DNA from: Eubacterium sp.
Lineage (GTDB): Bacteria; Bacillota; Clostridia; Lachnospirales; Lachnospiraceae
Length of the DNA stretch: 64,000 nt
Reading direction: 5' to 3'
NCBI GenBank assembly: GCA_017480495.1
Contig: JAFVAQ010000005.1
Span: forward strand, 1 to 64,000
The notes beneath the pieces were generated by a model that worked only from the letters and a program-made list of their open reading frames with translations, was not told the DNA's origin and did no database searches. Shown in pieces: positions 36,565 through 44,506 of the stretch (the stretch's first letter is position 1; each line of letters begins with the position of its first letter). Both the position numbers and the translations under genes were made by a program.

Positions 36565-37851
36565 ATGAGAAGATTTCATAGTAGTATGAAAATCTGCAGG
36601 AAGACTGCATGTGTTGGACTTGCAGCTCTTATGATGCTGGGGGCTATGTCTGGATGTGGAAAGGGCGAGCCTGAGACAAGAGATGAGCTTCCGGGTGTTG
36701 GAACTTCTGGAGACGCGAGTGATGCGGAAAATGAGAAGTTTGATGAGGATTCCAAGGAGGTTAAGCAGAAAACTAAACAGATTGAGGGACTGATCGATAA
36801 ATACTTTTACTTTGATGAAGAGTCAGATAAAAGAGAAGAAGGCTATTATGATGGTATCATGAAGGGCCTTGATGATCCTTATTCTGTATATTACACAAAA
36901 GAAGAATATGACAGACTCCAGGAAGATGATTCAGGTTCCTTCGAGGGAATAGGTGCCACCGTGTCCAAGGATATGAGTACAGGTGTCATTTCTGTTGTTA
37001 AGCCTCTTGAAGGAAGTCCAGCTGAGGCGGCAGGTCTTGAAGCAGGAGATGTGATAATAAAGGTTGATGATCTAGAGCTTACAAATGATATGGAGCTTGA
37101 TTTTGTTGTAGGTCATATACGTGGCGAAAAGGGTACAAATGTTGATATTCAGGTATATAGAGAAGGTGAAGAGGATTATCTCACCTTTACTATTACTAGA
37201 GATAAGATAGAGACCAAAACTGTTGCGTATGAAATGCTTGAAGGTGATATCGGATATATTCAGGTTGAACAGTTTATAGAGAATACTCCTGAACTGTTTA
37301 AGGAGGCTGTGGATAGTCTTCAGAAAGATGGTGCGAAGGGAATAGTAATAGATCTTCGTGATAATCCAGGTGGTTTCGTTAATTCTGTTATCGAAATGTC
37401 TGATTACTTAATAGATGATAATGAAGTTGCTGAGGGTGGTAGCACGAAGGGACTTCTTCTTCAGACTAAGGATAAGAATGATGCTGTAATGGATGAATAT
37501 AAGTGTGAAGACGGACATAGTGTAGATATACCAATGGCTGTTCTTGTAAATGGTAATAGTGCAAGCGCTTCAGAAATCATGGCTGGATGTTTGAAGGATT
37601 ACAATAAAGCTGAATTAATTGGAACTACTACATATGGAAAAGGAATCGTTCAGTCGGTTATTCCACTTTCAGATGGATCTGCTATTAAAATAACTATAGC
37701 TCAGTATTTCCTTCCTTCTGGAACTGCAGTTCATAAGGTTGGTGTTAAACCAGATAAGGAAGTTGAACTGGATGTTGAGAAGTACAAGAAGAATCCTGAA
37801 GATCATAAGAATGATAATCAGCTAATGGAAGCAGTAAAGGTTTTAGAGTAA
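36565..37851 (+). CDS. S41 C-terminal processing protease (CtpA-like lipoprotein)
   Basis: The 428-aa product cleaves proteins outside the membrane. A signal segment ends in GAMSGC, a possible lipobox that would make it a lipoprotein. A PDZ domain (about 120-205, [11 protein letters not shown]) recognises C-termini. The catalytic serine lies in [14 protein letters not shown] (about 330) and the lysine in [10 protein letters not shown] (about 356), the Ser-Lys dyad of the family. GAGGAG precedes the ATG at 36565; the nearby ATG at 36557 would stop at once. It closes the ftsEX-M23-S41 cluster and ends at a strong terminator. The link to division is inferred from position. Confidence 0.93.
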   Translation: MRRFHSSMKICRKTACVGLAALMMLGAMSGCGKGEPETRDELPGVGTSGDASDAENEKFDEDSKEVKQKTKQIEGLIDKYFYFDEESDKREEGYYDGIMKGLDDPYSVYYTKEEYDRLQEDDSGSFEGIGATVSKDMSTGVISVVKPLEGSPAEAAGLEAGDVIIKVDDLELTNDMELDFVVGHIRGEKGTNVDIQVYREGEEDYLTFTITRDKIETKTVAYEMLEGDIGYIQVEQFIENTPELFKEAVDSLQKDGAKGIVIDLRDNPGGFVNSVIEMSDYLIDDNEVAEGGSTKGLLLQTKDKNDAVMDEYKCEDGHSVDIPMAVLVNGNSASASEIMAGCLKDYNKAELIGTTTYGKGIVQSVIPLSDGSAIKITIAQYFLPSGTAVHKVGVKPDKEVELDVEKYKKNPEDHKNDNQLMEAVKVLE

Positions 37852-37857
37852 AAAAGA

Positions 37858-37883
37858 GGCAGGGATGCCATCCCTGCCTTTTT
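37858..37883 (+). terminator. Terminator between S41 gene and guaA
   Basis: GGCAGGGA pairs with TCCCTGCC around TGCCA, followed by TTTTT. It ends the division cluster. The guaA start therefore lies after this hairpin. Confidence 0.88.
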
Positions 37884-37906
37884 GGATTTATAGAAAGGTA
37901 AGTTAT

Positions 37907-39487
37907 ATGGATAAGGAATTAATTGTTGTTCTTGATTTTGGCGGACAGTACAATCAGCTGATTGCAAGACGCGTAAGAGAATGTAATGTATATGCGGAGG
38001 TTCATCCCTATACTATGTCTCTTGAGGAGCTGAAGGCTCTTAATCCTAAGGGAATCATTTTTACAGGTGGACCTAACAGCGTATATCTTGAGGAATCACC
38101 TTCCTATACAAAGGAGATATTCGAGCTTGGAATTCCTATACTAGGCATTTGCTATGGTTCACAGCTGATGGCACATCTTTTGGGTGGTCGAGTAGCAACA
38201 GCCCCAGTTAGTGAGTATGGAAGAACAGAGACTTATGTAGATGGTTCATCAGAAAACTCCGATGTTAGAAGCGGTTCACTTCTCTTCAAAGGAATCAAGA
38301 AGAAGATATCAACTTGGATGAGCCACACAGATTATATAGCAGAGGCTCCGGAGAGCTTCGTGGTTACAGCTCATACAAAGGACTGCCCAGTGGCAGCTAT
38401 GGAATGCGAAGCAAAGGGCTTCTATGCCACACAGTTCCATCCTGAAGTAATGCATACTGAACAGGGTAAAGAACTGATACATAACTTTGTATATAATGTC
38501 TGCAAATGTAAGGGTGACTGGAAGATGGACAGCTTCGTAGAAACAACTGTCCAGGCGCTTCGTGAGAAGATTGGTAATGGCCGCGTTCTATGTGCTCTTT
38601 CCGGTGGAGTTGATTCATCAGTTGCGGCAGTACTTCTTGCAAAGGCTGTTGGAAAGCAGCTTACATGTGTATTCGTTGATCATGGTCTACTTAGAAAAAA
38701 TGAGGGCGATGAGGTTGAGGCTATTTTCGGTCCTAATGGAAACTATGAGTTGAACTTTATAAGAGTAAATGCTCAGGAGCGTTTCTATAGTAAGCTGGCT
38801 GGTGTTACAGAACCAGAAGAGAAGAGAAAGATAATTGGAGAAGAGTTTATCCGTGTATTCGAGGAAGAGGCAAAGAAGATAGGCGCTGTTGATTTCCTCG
38901 CACAGGGAACTATCTATCCGGATGTTATAGAGTCAGGACTTGGCAAGTCGGCTACTATCAAGTCACATCATAATGTTGGTGGACTTCCTGACTATGTGGA
39001 TTTTAAGGAAATAGTTGAGCCTCTTAGAATGCTCTTCAAGGACGAGGTTAGAAAGGCAGGACTGGAGCTTGGTATTCCAGAGTATCTGGTATTCCGTCAG
39101 CCATTCCCGGGTCCGGGACTCGGCGTAAGAATTATCGACGAGATAACAGAGGAAAAGGTTCATATCGTTCAGGATGCAGATGCTATCTTCCGTGAGGAAA
39201 TGGACAAGGCTCTGGCATCAGGACGTATCAAACATCTTCCAAACCAGTACTTTGCAGCGCTTTCTAATATGCGTTCAGTTGGAGTGATGGGCGACTTCAG
39301 AACCTTTGACTATGCTGTAGTGCTTCGTGCAGTTAACACAAGCGACTTCATGACAGCGGACTGCACTGATATACCATTTGAGATACTTCAGAAGGTGATG
39401 AATCGTATAATAAATGAGGTGAAGGGCGTCAATCGTGTAATGTATGATTTGACGAGTAAGCCGCCAGGGACAATTGAACTCCTATAG
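37907..39487 (+). CDS. guaA: GMP synthase (glutamine-hydrolysing)
   Basis: GuaA converts XMP to GMP with glutamine and ATP. The 526-aa protein has an N-terminal class I glutaminase with [17 protein letters not shown] (nucleophile Cys) and FHPEV, an ATP-pyrophosphatase domain with [18 protein letters not shown] (about 231-248), and a C-terminal dimerisation domain ending KPPGTIELL. The ATG at 37907 follows GAAAGGTAAG; a longer reading from 37865 would run through the terminator and is rejected. The last codons and the stop lie in a 31-bp att core where a mobile element has integrated without changing the protein. guaA 3' ends are a known integration hotspot. No guanine riboswitch was seen upstream. 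Confidence 0.97.
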   Translation: MDKELIVVLDFGGQYNQLIARRVRECNVYAEVHPYTMSLEELKALNPKGIIFTGGPNSVYLEESPSYTKEIFELGIPILGICYGSQLMAHLLGGRVATAPVSEYGRTETYVDGSSENSDVRSGSLLFKGIKKKISTWMSHTDYIAEAPESFVVTAHTKDCPVAAMECEAKGFYATQFHPEVMHTEQGKELIHNFVYNVCKCKGDWKMDSFVETTVQALREKIGNGRVLCALSGGVDSSVAAVLLAKAVGKQLTCVFVDHGLLRKNEGDEVEAIFGPNGNYELNFIRVNAQERFYSKLAGVTEPEEKRKIIGEEFIRVFEEEAKKIGAVDFLAQGTIYPDVIESGLGKSATIKSHHNVGGLPDYVDFKEIVEPLRMLFKDEVRKAGLELGIPEYLVFRQPFPGPGLGVRIIDEITEEKVHIVQDADAIFREEMDKALASGRIKHLPNQYFAALSNMRSVGVMGDFRTFDYAVVLRAVNTSDFMTADCTDIPFEILQKVMNRIINEVKGVNRVMYDLTSKPPGTIELL

Positions 39488-39506
39488 TAAACAAGAGCTC
39501 GCAGAA
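39476..39506 (+). repeat. attL core (31-bp direct repeat, left copy)
   Basis: The repeat starts GAACTCCTATAGTAAACAAG and ends GCTCGCAGAA. It covers the last guaA codons, its stop and the first arm of its terminator. It is identical to 58930-58960. The base before each copy differs (T at left, C at right), which sets its limit. Confidence 0.85.
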
Positions 39507-39537
39507 CCGCTAAATTAGCGGGGCTGCGAGCATTTTT
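39497..39537 (+). terminator. guaA terminator completed by the element
   Basis: GCTCGCAG (39497-39504) pairs with CTGCGAGC (39524-39531), enclosing CCGC-taaatta-GCGG (39507-39521), and ATTTTT follows. The first arm is in the att core and the rest belongs to the element, so guaA keeps a terminator after integration. Confidence 0.85.
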
Positions 39538-39547
39538 AAAGTCTTCT

Positions 39548-39566
39548 GGTACTAAAACGGTACTGG
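39548..39566. repeat. Arm-type direct repeats at left end
   Basis: GGTACTAAAACGGTACTGG contains GGTACT twice, 11 bp apart, one helical turn. Close copies lie at 58809 and 59002. This pattern suits arm sites bound by the N-terminal domain of a tyrosine integrase. Confidence 0.55.
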
Positions 39567-39675
39567 AAATTTTGAAAAAATCATTAAAATTCGCCTGAAT
39601 CATGGTATTTTCAGCGCTTTTATCATTGGGTAAAGTTCCAGTGGTTGTGAGGTGTTGGAAACGGAACTTAGAAAA

Positions 39676-40215
39676 CTACTTCTGAGGCCATGTGATTTTC
39701 CACTCAAAATATTCTTCAGGAGTAATAACTCCTGTCTTTAATTCATTTTTCTTTACATACCATTCCATAAGAAATTCATTAAGAAGTCCGTAATCAAAGG
39801 TTACGGCTATTGGTGTTCCATATGAGTTGAAGTTATCTTCATCAAAGTCGCTATAAGCAATAGGCATTTCGTTTTTTTGGCTGTTGCTTGATTTTGAAGA
39901 TTCTTTTGATTTCATTGATTTTGGAATTGGCTGTAAATCAAAAAGATTTATAGGACTTGAATCCTCTAACCAAAAAAGTGTTTCGAGAATATCTTCTGCA
40001 GCACCATTATTGTAGTTGTCAAGAGCCTTGTAATTACAATTAAGAATTCGGGCCATTTCATGAATCATATCCTTTTTAGGAACTCGTGTACCGGATTCGT
40101 ATTGTGCAACACGAACAGACATAGATTTTCCTTCAAAGCCAAGTGCTGCACCAAATTCATCCATTGTCATATGCCTGAATGTTCGGATTCTTTTTATTCG
40201 TTCACCTACGGTCAT
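39676..40215 (-). CDS. XRE/cI-type repressor of the element
   Basis: This 179-aa protein has an N-terminal helix-turn-helix: MTVGERIKRIRTFRHMTMDE followed by FGAALGF and VRVAQYESGTRVPKKDMI (about 1-65), typical of phage-type repressors. The rest (65-179) is not recognised and has no peptidase motif. CATAGGAGG precedes the ATG at 40215, and the longer reading from 40251 would start inside the operator region. It faces the xis-int operon across a cluster of CTAAAC-N6-GTTTAG sites that overlap both promoters, so it likely represses excision and its own gene. Confidence 0.82.
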   Translation of the reverse strand: MTVGERIKRIRTFRHMTMDEFGAALGFEGKSMSVRVAQYESGTRVPKKDMIHEMARILNCNYKALDNYNNGAAEDILETLFWLEDSSPINLFDLQPIPKSMKSKESSKSSNSQKNEMPIAYSDFDEDNFNSYGTPIAVTFDYGLLNEFLMEWYVKKNELKTGVITPEEYFEWKITWPQK

Positions 40216-40276
40216 AGTGTTTTGTCCTCCTATGTTTTTTGTACTAAACATTTGCGTTTAATAAACCTTTGAACAT

Positions 40277-40305
40277 AATCTATCATAATATAGATTATTT
40301 GTAAA
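40277..40305 (-). promoter_or_regulatory. Repressor promoter
   Basis: On the minus strand, TTTACA (40305-40300) and TAGATT (40282-40277) are separated by 17 bp. The operator at 40301-40318 covers the -35, which would allow autoregulation. Confidence 0.45.
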
Positions 40306-40327
40306 CAAAAAAGTTTAGAAAAACTTA

Positions 40328-40356
40328 TTGACATTCTAAACAAAAAGAGTTAGAAT
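40328..40356 (+). promoter_or_regulatory. Rightward promoter of the xis-int operon
   Basis: TTGACA (40328-40333), 17 bp and TAGAAT (40351-40356) make a near-consensus promoter. An imperfect operator (40331-40358) covers it almost fully. Confidence 0.7.
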
Positions 40357-40389
40357 GTGCTCGAAACAAAATTAAACAAATATGTTTAG

Positions 40390-40757
40390 AAAATATAAAC
40401 AAGGAGGAAAATTAGAAAAAAACTATTAACAGGGTAAATAAAACTGGATTAACCCACCAGATACAACTGAATAAGCTGCATTTATACCAACAGCCCTTGC
40501 CATGACAGCTATCCAAGTAGCTCGAGCGAGGGGTAGAAGGAATATGAAGAATGAAACTTCCTTCTATAAGACACTTCTTTAAAGGGCAGGAGAGGATCTC
40601 GAACAGGAGAGGCCTGCAGGTTCATGAGTCTAGAGAAGCTCAGGGGAACTAAAGGTTAGCTGAAACGCTAACAGTATAAATGTATAGAAAGCTAACCCCA
40701 TAGCATCCGTGCTTTGGAAAAGGATGCATAAGTAAAAGGAAAGGAGGAGAAAAAGTT
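40390..40757 (+). other. Long leader with hairpins and tiny ORFs before xis
   Basis: This 368-nt region follows the promoter and has no normal gene. It contains two overlapping tiny ORFs near a shared AGAAGGAAT: MKNETSFYKTLL (40544-40582), and a 33-codon ORF at 40551-40652 in another frame. Hairpins include GTTAGC/GCTAAC pairs (40665-40705) and GCATCC/GGATGC (40704-40727). Such a layout could be a translation-dependent attenuator or a structured RNA. Which of the ORFs is used is not known. Confidence 0.4.
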
Positions 40758-40943
40758 ATGGAACAGAATATGTTTATGGGTGTAGAAGAGGTCAGAAGTA
40801 TTCTGAAGATTTCAAGATCAGCTGCATACAAGATTATTAGAAATCTGAATCTCGAACTTGAGAAAAAAGGCTATATAACTATCAAGGGACGAATAAGCAG
40901 AGAATACTTTAAGGAAAAATTCTATGGATTTGGAAAAGACTGA
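40758..40943 (+). CDS. Excisionase-like helix-turn-helix protein
   Basis: The 61-aa protein has a helix-turn-helix of the excisionase/MerR-like class: MGVEEVRSILKISRSAAYKI followed by a short wing (YITIKGRISREYF). Small proteins of this type next to a tyrosine integrase bend the att DNA and favour excision. AAAGGAGGAG lies 8-10 nt before the ATG. It precedes the integrase by about 85 nt, and an inverted repeat (40951-40982, CCGGTACTTT/AAGGTACCGG) lies between them. Confidence 0.82.
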   Translation: MEQNMFMGVEEVRSILKISRSAAYKIIRNLNLELEKKGYITIKGRISREYFKEKFYGFGKD

Positions 40944-41028
40944 TAAAATGCCGGTACTTTAGTGGAAACTGTAAGGTACCGGATAAATATCATTTATATA
41001 TAACAAATAAGAGAAGGAGATGATTAAT

Positions 41029-42189
41029 ATGCCGGCGTATAGAGATAAAGATACAGGCAAATGGTTTACCAAGTTCTACTGCACTGAATGGTCCGGTAAA
41101 AAAGTACAGATAAAGAAAAGGGGTTTTGAAACTAAGAAAGAAGCTCTTGAATACGAGAGGAACTATAAAGTGCAGAAAGAGGGAGATGTTGATGTAACTT
41201 TTGGCGAATACTTCGAGATTTATCGGGAGGATGTTGAGAAAAGACTTAAGAGGAATTCGTGGCTTACTAAGGAACATATGGTAAGAACGAAGATTCTACC
41301 ATATTTCAAAGATATTAAGCTTACTGACATAACTCCCAAGATGGTAATGAAATGGCAGAATCAGATGATAGATGGTGAGAATGAGGATGGAATAAAGTTT
41401 CAGAAAACATATATCCAGGCTATGCATAATCAGCTGAGTGCTATTTTCAATCATGCTATGAAGTATTACGGACTGAGGACTAATCCGGCTAGAGTAGCTG
41501 GGAATGTGAAAATAGGCGCTCCAAAGGAGATGCTGTTCTGGACTAAAGAGGAGTATAAAGCTTTTTCAGAGGCGGTTATGGATAAGCCTTACAGTTTTTA
41601 TGCGTTTGAGGTTCTTTACTGGACAGGAATAAGACTGGGAGAACTTCTTGCACTAACTAAGGAAGACTTTGATCTGGAGAAAAGAACTCTCAGGATAAAT
41701 AAATCGTTCCAGAGACTAGAGGGCAAGGATGTAATTACAGAACCTAAAACTCCAAGAAGTGTAAGAACCATAAAACTTCCAAGATTTCTTGCAGAGGAAA
41801 TGGAGGAATATTTCCAGATGCTTTACAGGTATAAGGATACGGACAGAATATTCGTAGTTACAAAAAGCTTCCTACATCATGAAATGGATAGAGGTGTGAA
41901 GGCTTCAGGTGTTAAGAGAATAAGAATTCACGACCTGAGACATTCGCATGTATCACTTTTAATTGATGAAGGATTTACTGCGGTTGATATAGCAGCAAGG
42001 ATGGGACATGAGAGTCAGGAGATAACTTATCGATATGCTCATATGTTTCCGTCAAAGCAGGATGATATGGCTGATATGCTGGACAGAGATAAAGCAGAAA
42101 TGGAAGACCGACCTGCTGATTATTATGAAAAGGATGACGAGAAGGTTATCAGAATGGAGGACTACAATGAGCGCAAAAAATCTGGATAG
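41029..42189 (+). CDS. int: Tyrosine integrase of the element
   Basis: This 386-aa tyrosine recombinase inserts and excises the element at the guaA end. The order is an arm-binding N-terminal domain (about 1-50, AYRDKDTGKWFTKFYC), a SAM-like core-binding domain (about 55-160) and the catalytic domain. Catalytic residues are seen in TGIRLGELLALT (Arg), HDLRHSHVSLL (His and Arg), RMGHESQ (His) and YRYAHMFPSK (Tyr). The ATG at 41029 is best spaced from GAGAAGGAG, though 41020 is also in frame. It overlaps the next gene by 23 nt. It resembles Tn916-type integrases in layout. Confidence 0.93.
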   Translation: MPAYRDKDTGKWFTKFYCTEWSGKKVQIKKRGFETKKEALEYERNYKVQKEGDVDVTFGEYFEIYREDVEKRLKRNSWLTKEHMVRTKILPYFKDIKLTDITPKMVMKWQNQMIDGENEDGIKFQKTYIQAMHNQLSAIFNHAMKYYGLRTNPARVAGNVKIGAPKEMLFWTKEEYKAFSEAVMDKPYSFYAFEVLYWTGIRLGELLALTKEDFDLEKRTLRINKSFQRLEGKDVITEPKTPRSVRTIKLPRFLAEEMEEYFQMLYRYKDTDRIFVVTKSFLHHEMDRGVKASGVKRIRIHDLRHSHVSLLIDEGFTAVDIAARMGHESQEITYRYAHMFPSKQDDMADMLDRDKAEMEDRPADYYEKDDEKVIRMEDYNERKKSG

Positions 42190-42490
42190 TAAGGGAAGAC
42201 TTAGATCAAGAGTAGTGGGATTCAGAATGTCGGAATCTGAAGCGAAAGAACTTAATCTAAAAGTAGCAGCAAGCGGAATGAACAAACAGGATTATATAAT
42301 TGAAAGCCTGTTAAAGAGAAATATCAGGATAGTAGGTGGAAGAAAAGTAATCCGGGAATTTCAGATGCAGCTTGAGGCCATTTTGGAAGAACTTCAGTTT
42401 ATGGATGAAAATACAGATATTGATGAAGATGTAATCATGCCACTGAAGGTTGTTCTAGAGGTATTGACGGCTGATGAAGCAAAAAAATAA
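42167..42490 (+). CDS. Small ribbon-helix-helix MobC-like protein
   Basis: The 107-aa product has RSRVVGFRMSESEAKELNLK and GMNKQDYIIESLLKRNI, a pattern of ribbon-helix-helix DNA-binding proteins like those in relaxosomes. The C-terminal half is acidic and helical. GGAGG lies 7 nt before the ATG at 42167; a longer ORF from 42035 is inside the integrase and not used. It overlaps the integrase end. It might help the relaxase at oriT or regulate the backbone; a second MobC-like gene lies at 44131. Confidence 0.7.
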   Translation: MSAKNLDSKGRLRSRVVGFRMSESEAKELNLKVAASGMNKQDYIIESLLKRNIRIVGGRKVIREFQMQLEAILEELQFMDENTDIDEDVIMPLKVVLEVLTADEAKK

Positions 42491-42616
42491 CTCCTTCAGT
42501 TGCAGCTGAAAGAGTTAAGAATATGATTGGATGAACCTTTGTTATCCGTCAGTGTTTACAGTATAGCAGAGGTTCCATCCATATACAAATAAAACTTTTA
42601 TATGGAGGTACAGAGT

Positions 42617-43594
42617 GTGAACACTTTTTTTGAAACTAGAAATGAAGAGTTAAACCTAATAAGGATGTCGGATATAGAAGCAAAAGAGGTTGAATGGCTT
42701 TGGTATCCATTTATACCGTATGGGAAGCTCACAATTATCCAAGGGGATCCGGGGGATGGAAAGACTACAATGGTTCTTAATATCGCTGCTGCAGTATCCC
42801 GGGGAGAAGGCTTTGATGAAGGAATGAATATCACTGAACCAATGAATGTAATATATCAGACGGCTGAGGATGGTCTGGCAGATACGGTTAAACCGAGACT
42901 GGAGCAGGCACGAGCCGACTGTTCAAGAGTACTGGTGATTGATGAAACTAATAAAGCTCTGTCTATGTTGGATAAGAGAGTAGAAGAGGCACTGGATAAG
43001 ACTGGTGCAAGACTTCTGATAATGGATCCTATTCAGGCCTATCTTGGTGGAAGTATGGATATGAATAGGGCAAATGAAGCCAGGGAGATGACAAAGTATC
43101 TTGCAACGATAGCGGAACAAAGAAACTGTGCAATTATTCTTATTGGTCATATGAATAAAGCTGGAGGATGCAAAGCTGCTTACCGAGGAATGGGTTCAAT
43201 AGACTTCTTTGCAGTAGCAAGAAGTGTCCTGCTAGTAGGACGAGTTATCGGAAAAGATAATTATAGGGCTATGGTACAGATAAAGAATAATCTGGCTCCA
43301 TTCGGTCATCCCAAAGCATTTGAATTGTCAGAAGATGGGTTTGAGTGGATAGGTGACTATGAAATATCTGTAGATGATGTGCTTGGAGGATATGCCCCAA
43401 AGGAGAGCAAACTGGATCAGGCTAAACAGCTTTTGAAAGATTTATCTGAAGACAAAGATGCAGTATCCAGTAATGAGTTAATAGAACTTGCAAAGGCTGA
43501 GGGTATATCAAAAAGAACTATGGATAATGCCCGGAAGGAAATGGAACTGAAGTCTCAGAAGATAAATAATACCTGGTATGTGAAGCTTAAATAG
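42617..43594 (+). CDS. RepA-like AAA ATPase (DnaB-type helicase fold)
   Basis: The 325-aa protein is a RecA/DnaB-fold ATPase like RSF1010 RepA. It shows Walker A IQGDPGDGKTTMVLN (about 45-59), Walker B LLIMDPIQAYLGG and the HMNKAGG segment, followed by a winged-helix tail (about 270-325). GGAGG lies at 42604-42608, 8 nt before a GTG at 42617; the ATG at 42602 overlaps this site and is not used. Such helicases let mobile elements replicate briefly after excision or help transfer. It precedes an iteron-like region. Confidence 0.8.
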   Translation: MNTFFETRNEELNLIRMSDIEAKEVEWLWYPFIPYGKLTIIQGDPGDGKTTMVLNIAAAVSRGEGFDEGMNITEPMNVIYQTAEDGLADTVKPRLEQARADCSRVLVIDETNKALSMLDKRVEEALDKTGARLLIMDPIQAYLGGSMDMNRANEAREMTKYLATIAEQRNCAIILIGHMNKAGGCKAAYRGMGSIDFFAVARSVLLVGRVIGKDNYRAMVQIKNNLAPFGHPKAFELSEDGFEWIGDYEISVDDVLGGYAPKESKLDQAKQLLKDLSEDKDAVSSNELIELAKAEGISKRTMDNARKEMELKSQKINNTWYVKLK

Positions 43595-44130
43595 ATCAAG
43601 GATGCAACAATGCACGAGTCAGGTCTTTGCAATGTTCCTATTGCAAGGATGCAAAACCTAAAGACTTGCAATGTTGCGTCCTTCATATATATCAGGGGTA
43701 TTAGGGGAGATTACATTTCTCCCCTAAACAGATGTTGTAAACGCATTGCGATTTACGTATCTGGCAAATGATGAAATCTACCTAAAGCATGGGTTAGAGC
43801 TGAAGTCAGTAGAAGAACAATGAATACAAAGCTCTTACCAGTGGTGTGTAACAAAAGTGCCAACAAATAGGTGGTTATCCAACAAAAACGGTAACAAAAT
43901 GGCGGTTATCCAACAAAAGTGCCAACAAATATCGAAGAGAGTTTTAACAAATGCTTTAACAAAGTGGTGGTTATTAAACAAAAGCTTTAATAATGGCAGA
44001 AAGCTTAAACAAATACTTAAACAAATATAAAAAGCTCTTATAAATGGTATGAGGAAATAAAAGATATCTTACCAAAAGCTCTTACAAATAGCAGGAGTTC
44101 TTACCACTGTAAGAGAAATGGAGGGAATAT
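43595..44130. other. Iteron-rich oriV/oriT candidate region
   Basis: No gene fits in these 536 bases. CAAGGATGCAA occurs at 43597 and 43644, TTGCAATGTT at 43626 and 43666. A 10-bp hairpin TTAGGGGAGA/TCTCCCCTAA lies at 43701-43727. AACAAAAGTGCCAACAAATA is repeated at 43850 and 43912. GGTTATCCAACAAAA occurs at 43873 and 43904, with a variant at 43969. AAGCTCTTAC-like units occur at 43829, 44032 and 44076. CTCTTAC and GTAAGAG (44079-44115) form an inverted repeat just before mobC. The region sits between RepA-like and Mob genes, where a replication origin and transfer origin are expected. Confidence 0.6.
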
Positions 44131-44472
44131 ATGGGGAAGAAAAAACAGTATAAGGAACCAAGAAGGAATCTATCTATCAGGTTATCCTCGGAAGAGAGAA
44201 CTGCTCTTGAAAAGAGTGCAGCGGATAATAATATGTGTCTTGCAGAATATGTAAGGCAACTGATTATGGCAGGTGGAAGAATAGATACAAATAAGATGAA
44301 AGACCGTCGTGATCTGATAGAACAGATAGCGAGAGTTGGAAATAATATTAATCAATTGACCAGGCTGGCGAATATGAACAGAAGTATAAATGATACGATT
44401 CTGGAAATGGTTATTACACTTATGAAAGAGATTAAAGGACTGATGAATCAATGTCTAAGAAAATGGTCTTAG
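44131..44472 (+). CDS. mobC: Mobilization protein MobC
   Basis: The 113-aa protein has the MobC pattern: a ribbon-helix-helix N-terminus (RNLSIRLSSEERTALEKSAA, then CLAEYVRQLIM) and a C-terminal QIARVGNNINQLTRLAN motif. MobC helps open oriT DNA for the relaxase. AATGGAGGG precedes the ATG, and the relaxase follows after 34 nt, so the two are co-transcribed. Confidence 0.9.
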   Translation: MGKKKQYKEPRRNLSIRLSSEERTALEKSAADNNMCLAEYVRQLIMAGGRIDTNKMKDRRDLIEQIARVGNNINQLTRLANMNRSINDTILEMVITLMKEIKGLMNQCLRKWS

Positions 44473-44506
44473 AAAAGTGATTTGAGAAGAGAGGAGGAGT
44501 TAGGAG

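Larger units (their letters stand above)
40244..40389. promoter_or_regulatory. Operator cluster CTAAAC-N6-GTTTAG
   Basis: Palindromic sites occur at 40244-40261 (CTAAACATTTGCGTTTAA), 40301-40318 (GTAAACAAAAAAGTTTAG) and 40372-40389 (TTAAACAAATATGTTTAG). A looser one is at 40331-40358 (ACATTCTAAAC ... GTTAGAATGT). They overlap the repressor and rightward promoters, as in phage control regions. A matching site lies at the right end, 58872-58889. Confidence 0.72.

Noticed and set aside
37852..37906. Purine riboswitch before guaA
   Set aside because: The gap is only about 55 nt and is filled by the upstream terminator; no space for an aptamer.
40390..40757. Group II intron or tRNA in the xis leader
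   Set aside because: No domain V-like hairpin, no reverse transcriptase and no cloverleaf were found.
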